Shown: piece after piece, positions 57,020 through 64,000 of the stretch
How the letters are laid out: every line of letters begins with the position of its first letter
How positions within the stretch are numbered: the first letter of the stretch is position 1
Assembly (NCBI GenBank): GCA_032821775.1
Contig: JAVLRN010000001.1
Coordinates: 1,240,001 to 1,304,000, forward strand
DNA from: Sanguinoderma infundibulare
Lineage: Eukaryota > Basidiomycota > Agaricomycetes > Polyporales > Polyporaceae
DNA: 64,000 nt
Reading direction: 5' to 3'
The notes under the pieces: generated by a model
The model's input: the letters and a program-made list of their open reading frames with translations, nothing else
The model's database searches: none
What the model was told of the DNA's origin: nothing
Program-made: the position numbers and the translations under genes

Positions 57020-58363
57020 GTTCCGAGTTGACGATTTTATATTATTGCGTGTTTTTGTGCCGGGCTGCATCTACACAACGAACTCGGTGATCGTGCACAT
57101 GCGCCGCCCGGGGGTTTTCTCTTTTCTCCCGACTGACATCGACCTCAACAGACCCTCCATACACAACCGCGCCAAAGCCTCATCCAAAGCCCGTCACATC
57201 CTCCTGGCGCGTCCCTCTAGTTCCACCCCACGACCCCGGCCGAAGGCAGGGGGTGGGAGAGACGCGCGCGCAACCCTGGACGAGACCTGCGCCAGTCCCG
57301 CGGGGGCTGGCGAACGCCTGTCGTGCTTGTCCGGTGGTCCTCTGTTGATCCGGTATGGGCGTGAGATACAAACTTAGGACGACGTGCGAGAGCTACTTAC
57401 CGAGTGCACCGTATGCGGCGCATGACGGAAAGGCATCCGTGCTCGAGGGTGCTGTGGACACGACCCCGCTTCAACCGCCCACTGGGGCGGGAGCGGTAGT
57501 CGTAAGCGCCAGCTCGGCCTTCTGCACCGCAATTGACGGGGTTAGTCAAAGTAGGGAGGCGGGAGTTGAGTAGGCGACTCACCAAGTGTTCCTCCGCGAT
57601 CGCCACCGTGTGGTACACGGCATAAGCCTAACGCTTGGTGATCGAGGAGGGAGGCTCGAGGGCGAGGGCGAAGCGACAGTAGGCGTCGTCCGTATGGGTC
57701 GAGGGGGGCTGACCAGGCATTGGGGGCTCGGCAGCAGGTCGTTATATGAAAAGAAAGCGAGGTCGAACGCGGGGGCCAGGGACGCGGCGTGTCGGACGGA
57801 TGTCCGACACGCCGTCCCCGACCGGGAGACGTCGGTCAGGAGGCCGGGTAGGGTGGAACAAGAATCGAGGCATGAGAAGGGAACGCTGATGAGTCTTGTT
57901 GCAAGTAGGCAGGAAAGGAAGGAGATCTGGGTTTTGTTGTTTTCTAGATGCAGGCGAGCGAGAGAAGATGATGAAGAGCATCGCTGGTGAGCGCTGGTAG
58001 TAGTGAGTGACACTGGTAGATGATGGTTATGGATGAGGAGATGGCGCTCCGGGGGTGGTTCTTTGTACCCTTCACGATGGTGGCTAACCACCCAACCTCC
58101 GGTTCCGATTTGGCAGGTGGCCTTCCATGTATGGCTAGCGTCGGTTGACTTGCAAGGAGCGAGGCTTGCGGGTGGCTTGCGAAGTCCATGTTTGAGTTGG
58201 CGGTCAGCCCTTCACAGTGGCTGGGTTTCCGGCGATGTGAGAGACGACAGATGACGCAATATGCGGCAGACATTGACGTTCGCATGTTGTGTTCGTCGCC
58301 CTCAGACCCGAGGAACCGAAGTAAGACGCGATCGTCGGCTCAGGCTGAGAAACGGAAGGGGCA
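57020..58363 (-). repeat. Dispersed 1.4 kb repeat, copy 3 (inverted, 5'-truncated)
   Basis: The reverse complement aligns with copies 1 and 2 from about 100 bases inside their 5' end to the same 3' end (AACTCGGAAC). Alignment stops near 58363, at the sequence CCCCTTCCGTTTCTCAG of the minus strand, and the first ~100 bases of the element are missing. The TATAAA of the other copies reads TACAAA here (58062-58067). The conserved intron-like unit and the TGA after PVGG are present. All three copies share the 3' boundary exactly. Confidence 0.82.
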
Positions 58364-58989
58364 TCGTGCTCCTCAGCCGCGCATCTGGGTATCATCTCTC
58401 AGGAGCGGTTGGTTGGAAGTTGGTGGTTCTGCTGCTGGAGACGCACGAGCAGGGGGCCCGAGTGCGGTGGTCGCGTCGAGGCCGATATCAAATCCGTTTC
58501 GTTGTCTAGATCGTATTCGTCACGAATATCGTTTCCACCCCGTCGTAGCTGAGGGGGACCAGAGGGTTCCTCTAAAGCGGAGAAGTCGTGTCAGAGAAGT
58601 TGACATGTTGTGGCCCCCATCGATGACATAGACAGGACAGATGAATCGATTAGTGCGCTTGCTGGTATGTACATCAGTACGAATACGAGTAGAGCTGTGC
58701 TGGTGGACGCAGAGCATAATTGTTGATCGTTAACCACACTGTGGAGACTGGCGCCAAAGTTCAGCGCTTACTATTTTTGGCCGTGCGGCATTAACGCCCA
58801 GACGTTCTGGGGGCCCACGGCCAGGTTCAACGTTCAACGTTCAACACTCGGTCTTGATTCTCACCATTTGTACCGCGTCGGAGGAAATGCTTTGTCCACA
58901 CACGCCCGAAGGGGTACTTCATTGTAAAACAACGCATGCGGGTTTCACCCAACGCCGGGTGCGTATTCAACGACAAGCTCAAGACAAGC
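58364..58989. other. Gap with a 7-nt tandem repeat
   Basis: No gene is supported. TTCAACG TTCAACG TTCAACA form a three-unit tandem at 58826-58846. The rest is unremarkable. Confidence 0.5.
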
Positions 58990-59403
58990 TTACCCACTGA
59001 AACTGCTTCCGATACATTTCTCGGGTAGGTTCTCTTCATTCATGATGAGTATTCCTTTCCATGTTCTCAAGACGGTCAGACTATCCGGTGCCCGTTTGCC
59101 GTACCGATTATTTCTGACCGGCAAGTCAATCACCCATCGTTGGTTCGCGGCGTAGTACCATCTCCTGCGGATCTCTTCTGACGAGCGCGTGCGCCAGTCC
59201 TGTCTGCCGAACACTCTTTCGCACCGGAGTCTCCAGATTCGATGGACCGATTCCAGGACAACATGTCTCTCGCTCCTCTCCTCCCCCTCCGAGGGAGAAT
59301 CCATGTGGTCACGGAGGGTGAATGCTGGCGCTGCCAGCGAGACCAAGAGTCGGTCGAGGCAGCACACATTGGCGGTCATCCGCGATCCGGTTCCCAACTC
59401 CAA
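58990..59403 (-). mobile_element. Relic of a LINE-type retrotransposon, C-terminal end of its reverse-transcriptase ORF
   Basis: A 137-codon minus-strand frame contains RIWRLRCERVFG, EEIRRRWYYAANQR, NRYGKRAPDSLTVLRTWKG and NEENLPEKCIG. This order of motifs is what I recall from the C-terminal tail of non-LTR retroelement polyproteins that litter agaricomycete genomes. The upstream sequence does not continue the frame, and no reverse-transcriptase or endonuclease core is present. It is therefore a short fragment. Identification is from memory of the family. Confidence 0.5.
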
Positions 59404-60069
59404 GTTCTAGTTTTCGATTTCGGCTCAATGACAGTGCTCTCCGTAGTGTTCTCCGTAAGTGGTCTTCTCTTTTGCATCACGGGTGTCGATAGGCTTATGT
59501 ATGTTGGCAGTGCATGTGCAGCAGAGCTCGACCTTCAACGTTGGTGTCTGGCCACCGTGTTTGGTCCTCCAGCCACCCGCATGGGCATCGGATCGGCGGA
59601 GGCCCTGAACCGGTATTAATGTCGTGAATAACCAGTTTCATGCCAGCAAGCCCCGACGGTGAAGCAAGGATGAGCATCCGGACTAGTGCTCCTCGGTTCG
59701 GCCCCATTGTCCAATTAATCGGTGGATGTGACGGCTTCTAACCACTCTATCCGCTACAGCGTTCGGCCCCACAACCGGGGTCCGGCCATCTTATGCATAA
59801 TCGAGGGCTCTTCGCCCCAACACGACCAAGAGCCTCCCCAACCATTGATTTATCGGGGACCAGACAGCCTATCTCAACTCGGCTATGCTCGATCTATCTC
59901 CTACTTCTCGATAAGGGGCGGCGGAAGTTCAATCCATGCGACGAGCGGTATATAAGCAGGCCCAACGGCGGTGGCCCTCTCCATCTCACCTTTCCCTTCG
60001 TTTCGCAACTAGTTTAGGTTCTTCTAATCACCACCCTCACCACCCTCGTCGAACGCCTTCACCAGCACT
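59404..60069 (+). promoter_or_regulatory. Gap including promoter of the secreted-protein gene
   Basis: No gene is visible. TATATAA at 59949-59955, about 115 nt upstream of the start codon at 60070, is a strong TATA box, and a CACC/TTCT-rich leader follows. A strong TATA box suggests regulated rather than constitutive expression. Confidence 0.5.
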
Positions 60070-60682
60070 ATGCACAGTCCTGTCATTGCCTTCTCTATCC
60101 TCGCCGCCACGGCCGTCAGCCCCATTCTCGTTTCTGCCGCCCCGGCCCCCGCCTCCCTCAAGCTCGAGAACGCCATCCCCCAGACTGAGGGTGGAACGCG
60201 GGGTGGCAACGTTGTCAACTACGCAAGCTCGTCTGCCGATGGAGTACCCAAAGGCACTGGCGTCAGCAATACCACTGCTAGTAGGTGTTTTAGCACGCAT
60301 ATGAGACTCGTTTTGTTTTACCAACCTTCCACAGTTGGCGGAGCACAGAATTTGGTTAATCGGAGTGCGCCGGACTCTATTGGTCACGGCCAGAATTTCA
60401 CCGACTTCGAATACGAGTCGGATATCGGTCGCTTCGCAACTGGCAGGCAAGCATCGAACTCGGGACCACGTGAGTACATATGGGGTCAACCATGGATACT
60501 CAAGCCAAACATGCATGTACACAGAGAACTTCGGCGGCCCCGCAGAACTTTCGTTTAGCGGCGACTCATGCGGCGGTAGACTCAGCGGCGACTTGAAGCC
60601 TGGCGACAACATCTCCACCAGCGCTGCCGTGCTAAATGCCGACAAATCAGCCACCTCGCCGAGCATGGATCTCTGCGCTTAG
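60070..60682 (+). CDS. Small secreted protein of unknown function
   Basis: Three exons (60070..60280, 60335..60469, 60525..60682) give 167 aa. The N-terminus is a clear signal peptide: HSPVIAFSILAATAVSPILV followed by SAAPAPAS, with cleavage likely after about residue 23. The mature part is Ser, Gly, Asn and Asp rich. It has potential N-glycosylation sites (NTTA, NRSA, NFTD, NIST) and only two cysteines (DSCGG and the penultimate DLCA). There is no KR processing site array and no hydrophobin cysteine pattern. I do not recognise the family. It could be a cell-wall or extracellular effector-like protein. A strong TATA box upstream supports real expression. Confidence 0.75.
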
Positions 60683-61184
60683 CCATTGAGGAGACTCGAA
60701 GCGGCAGTGGTAGAAGATGAGTTTGGGTTAGGGCACGATTTTGTGTACACACTACGTACTAGTCTTCGATACTGCGGAACTCGCAGGTGCAGGTTGCGTC
60801 GGCGCTGGGACTCGGAAGAGACGGTCTATCAGATCTCAAAACCCGTGTACCGCATCATTCAAGGGAGGAACCTCGAAGGAGCCTCGTCGAACTCGTATGA
60901 TGATGGGCACTGGAAACGTCTAATAGCCAGTCGCCGGCCGGTTTGCAGGATCGGTGAATGGATAGCGAGCGGCTCATGCACATATTTTGTACTGTGTTCT
61001 GTTCCATAATCCAACGCGTCAATGACGCCATGAACGCGACGCACGTGCCCGCGTCGCCAGACATGAGTCGACTGGTGCGAGTGCAAGCTCAGAGCAGCGG
61101 ACCGATCCTCGTCTCGCCCTAGGGTATATCCTAATCGCGACCAATCGGTCCTTGTGCTTGCTTGACTCGCGACTTCTACAAGCT
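60683..61184. other. Gap between secreted protein and HAD gene
   Basis: No gene or repeat is recognised. It includes the promoter side of the downstream gene. Confidence 0.5.
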
Positions 61185-62349
61185 ATGGCTGCGACTTTGG
61201 AGCCGAAGGAGGACCCAAAGAGACATCTGACCGCGTCTGGACATGCCACCCCCAGAACCGCAGCGCGTCCTGGGACGATCCTTGCGCAATTCAAGCACGA
61301 CAGCAGGCCTGTTATCGCAATAGACATGGACGATGTCCTCTCCCAGACAAACGAGGTCGTCGCTGAATGTGAGATATTGGCCTCGGGCTGCATGCATGTG
61401 CCAACGGAGATGAAGGAACTGACGTTCATTGTCCCAGGGCACAACTCCGCGTACGGGACCAACATGACCATCGATGACTTCTACTGTGAGTAGCGTATCC
61501 GTGATGGATCAGCACCGCCCATTGACGCGATCCGCCCTATGTTGCAGATTACTACTATTGGATGGTCAGAGCCAAACCGCCGTCGGAACCACAGGCTCCG
61601 CGCTGACCTCCCAATTCATCGCGCAGAACCCGTACTGGGGCAACCCTGACGAGACGATCCGCAAGGTAGAAGAGTTCTGGAAGACGGGTTACATCGACAT
61701 TGCACCACAAGTCGATGGCGCATACGATGCGCTCCTGAAGCTCGTCGAGAAGGGCTACCGGCTCGTCATCGTGACCGCGCGGCAGCTGCGCGAGCTCGAC
61801 AGGAGCCTGGTGTGGGTCGAGAAGAACCTCCCAGGTCTCATCGACACGTTCATCTGCACGGGGCAGTCGCAGGAGACGCTTGCGGACGAGAAGGAGCTCG
61901 CCACAAAACTGTCGAAAGCGGACGTACGTTCTTTTCCTTCATCTTCACCATAGCCCCTGCCGTCCCCTTCCCTCTCCCCACTACAATGCTTCATCTTGCC
62001 ATCAAGTTAACCGCGCGAGGCAATACAGGTTTGTCGGAGGATCGGCGCCAAGTTCTTGGTGGACGACTCCGTCGAAAACGCGCTCAAGTGCGTGGTGGCG
62101 GACCCACCTGTGCCCGTGCTGTTGTTCGGCAATGTACCTTGGAATACCCGCGTTGCACGTTACAGCGATATCACGAAAGAGACTAGCTTTGAGGAGAAGG
62201 TCAAACGCGAGGGCGGACGCGAGTACTGGAAGGAGGAGAGTGCAGCTCTTGAGAAGGAGATTCCACCGGACGCGCCTTTGACGAGAGTGAAGGGCTGGAC
62301 TGAAGTTCTTGAATGGATAGAGAAGAAGACAGCACAAGGGCAGTTGTAG
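61185..62349 (+). CDS. HAD-superfamily phosphatase-like protein (5'-nucleotidase type)
   Basis: Four exons (61185..61485, 61548..61564, 61627..61923, 62029..62349) give 311 aa. HAD motif I is IAIDMDDVLSQT with the nucleophile D47 and acid D49. TARQL in VIVTARQLRELDRS supplies motif II. Motif IV is KFLVDDSVENAL. The NPYWGNPDETIRKVEEF region forms the cap. The arrangement resembles fungal proteins annotated as 5'(3')-deoxyribonucleotidase-like. Substrate is not predictable, though a nucleotide or similar phosphomonoester is plausible. Exon 2 is only 17 nt and encodes the Tyr-rich YYYYWM junction. It is required because neither neighbouring exon can be joined directly in frame. Confidence 0.85.
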
Positions 62350-62547
62350 AAATATATTGCGGGCAGTAGACGAATAGCGCATTTATTGAGAATATTCATT
62401 GTGGTTGTATGGGAGAGAGTCGCGGAAGCGCTTTTGGCAGTCGATCCAGCCGATCACGCACACGTCACTGTTCAATACTTGTACACGTCCTCCTCTTCCC
62501 CGCTCGACCGACCCTGTACTACATACACTACTCGCGGTCTCTCTCCG

Positions 62548-64000
62548 ATGACATCAACGCAAATACGCAGTCTCCGACAACCTCCAGACATCAACGAAGC
62601 CAACGCACGCGCACTAGTGTTCCTAAACTCGACCTACAAGTCCCTCGATGACCTCGAGCAGGAGGCCGATCTCGAAAGCCTGGTCGAGGAAGCTCGGCAG
62701 CGTCTAGAAGACCTCGATACAAAGGTGCGCTGTGATTCTTCTACCCAACGTGCGGACACCTCTCACCGAACGCTCGCCGTAGCTCAGCTCGCGCAATCCC
62801 AAACGTCCCTCGATGAAGTCATAGCACGCACACGCCAGAAGGCCGCGGAGAGCCTCCATACTGCGCAGGAGCTGTCGCTGCTACGCCATTCGCTCGCGGA
62901 CGAACTGTCGTTTCTGTCGGGAGAGCTCGAATCTTCGCTTTCCTCAAATCCCGATGACGGTCCGACCCTGCTGGAGGACTTGGAGACGTTGCATCGTAGC
63001 TTGAAGGAGCTGGACAGCGTGAAGGGGTATGTGCAGCTTGTCGAGCATGCGCTCAAGCTCAGGTACGCGATGCTACGCCGTTAGTATGATGGCTTTGGAG
63101 ACTTACTGGCGAACCATATCCACAGCGAGGCTGCGGTCGACCAAGCACTCACGTCAAGTACAGTGACTGTGTCCGAGTACGAGAAGCTGCAAGCGTTCGT
63201 GGCTTCTGTCGCGGCCGCTTGCTCGAAGGTCGAGACTGTTGCGACTCAACCCGACCTCCATATCCTTTCCTTCCTGGAGTCTGTTGTCGAGCAGTCATGG
63301 AAGGACATCAAGGGTGTATTTTCAACGTGAGTGGTCACATCTGCAATCTCATAGGTCATTTTAAACCTTGCGTGTCCGCAGAACGCTCCTGGAGGCGGCG
63401 GAGAAACTCAAGTGGCCCATGAAAGTCGACTACGCCTCTGCGTCGCCGGAAGACCGAAAGGCATTCGAGGTAGCGTTCTACAACCTCCTGAAGCTGCAAA
63501 CAGTTGGCGAGAAGATCCGCGATCCTTCGATGCGCAAGGCTGCCTCGAAGGAAGGCCTTTACCCGCTGCAAGCTCTTGTCCGAGCTATTGCCCTGCGTTT
63601 CAAGTTCCATTTTGAGGGTACGCGACCAACCAATAGATTGGACAAGGTCAGTTGGGCAAGTTTATTTTATGGATCAGGATACTGAGGTCCTTTTGAAAGC
63701 CGGAGTGGTTCTTCACGCATATAGCGAATGAATCTCATGAGCACCGGCCCTTCATGGAATCCATCGTCCAGTCCCTCCTTTCCTCCACAGAATATCACTC
63801 GGTCAATGCATGGGTGAGATTATATTACAGCGTTCGCAGGTTACCAGCGTAATACTCACCTATATATAGAGAGAATTCACACTCCAGTTGCTGCCCGTCC
63901 TCGAAAACAAACTTCGTCGCACGATACCCGCTTTACTTGTCCATCCGTCGATTCTCGCCCACACAATATACCAAGCACTTGCCTTCGACACGGCCCTACG
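62548..64000 (+). CDS. RINT1/Tip20-type vesicle-tethering protein (3' partial)
   Basis: Six exons are visible (62548..62724, 62788..63062, 63126..63326, 63382..63646, 63700..63813, 63870..beyond 64000), about 387 codons before the window ends. The N-terminal part is a coiled coil (LEQEADLESLVEEARQRLED). The family signature GTRPTNRLDKPEWFFTHI follows, then HRPFMESIVQSLL and LLPVLENKLRRTIPALL. Family knowledge: Tip20/RINT1 is a subunit of the Dsl1/NRZ tether that captures COPI vesicles at the ER with SNAREs. In exon 1 the acceptor GCTCAG at 62787 rather than GCCGTAG was chosen because it keeps the frame. The gene continues past the window. Confidence 0.92.

Noticed and set aside
1..64000. CRISPR arrays, bacterial operons or prophage
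   Set aside because: Spliced eukaryotic genes throughout. No direct-repeat/spacer arrays were seen.

Overview
The window reads as nuclear DNA of a filamentous basidiomycete, most likely an agaricomycete. The coding DNA is GC-rich, genes are densely packed on both strands, and almost every gene is cut by several 45-90 nt GT-AG introns. The proteins are fungal types: a Rgd1-like F-BAR/RhoGAP, a Spc7/KNL1 kinetochore protein, a tricalbin, DHA1 and OPT transporters, and F-box and LINE-type relics. Introns were inferred by reading frame, splice signals and protein-family continuity. Every multi-exon model listed with exon coordinates sums to a whole number of codons.

Layout. 1-10.6 kb: the 3' end of an unidentified gene, a F-BAR/RhoGAP protein (+), a PIF1 helicase with an N-terminal RNase H1-type hybrid-binding domain (-), and a membrane-anchored Nudix hydrolase (-). 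10.6-18.9 kb: an accessory stretch with two direct copies of a 1.4 kb dispersed repeat on either side of an F-box pseudogene and an intron-containing tRNA-Pro(CGG). 18.9-26.2 kb: a DHA1 transporter (-), an unresolved candidate gene, and the divergent pair PRP19 (-) / SGT2 (+). 26.5-46.8 kb: a kinesin-6 (-) and KNL1/Spc7 (+) sharing a promoter with two ACGCGT boxes, a Ser/Pro-rich coiled-coil protein (-), the divergent pair ALG10 (-) / MTQ2 (+), and a TauD-type dioxygenase (-) divergent from an OPT transporter (+). 47.6-56.8 kb: a large tricalbin (-), a 2.6 kb gene-free gap, and a beta-carbonic anhydrase (+). 57.0-59.4 kb: a third, inverted and 5'-truncated copy of the 1.4 kb repeat, then a LINE-type relic. 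60.0-64.0 kb: a small secreted protein, a HAD-fold phosphatase-like protein, and the 5' part of a RINT1/Tip20 tethering factor that runs off the window.

Themes. Housekeeping genes sit in tight divergent pairs (PRP19/SGT2 143 nt apart, ALG10/MTQ2 108 nt, kinesin-6/KNL1 307 nt). The last pair suggests shared cell-cycle control of mitotic genes. TauD/OPT looks like a nutrient-scavenging pair (sulfonate or peptide sulfur and nitrogen). The most unusual observations are the hybrid-binding-domain/PIF1 fusion with SUMO-type motifs, the Glu-to-Gln change in the Nudix box of a tail-anchored Nudix protein, and the three-copy repeat with its own TATA box and a conserved intron-like unit.
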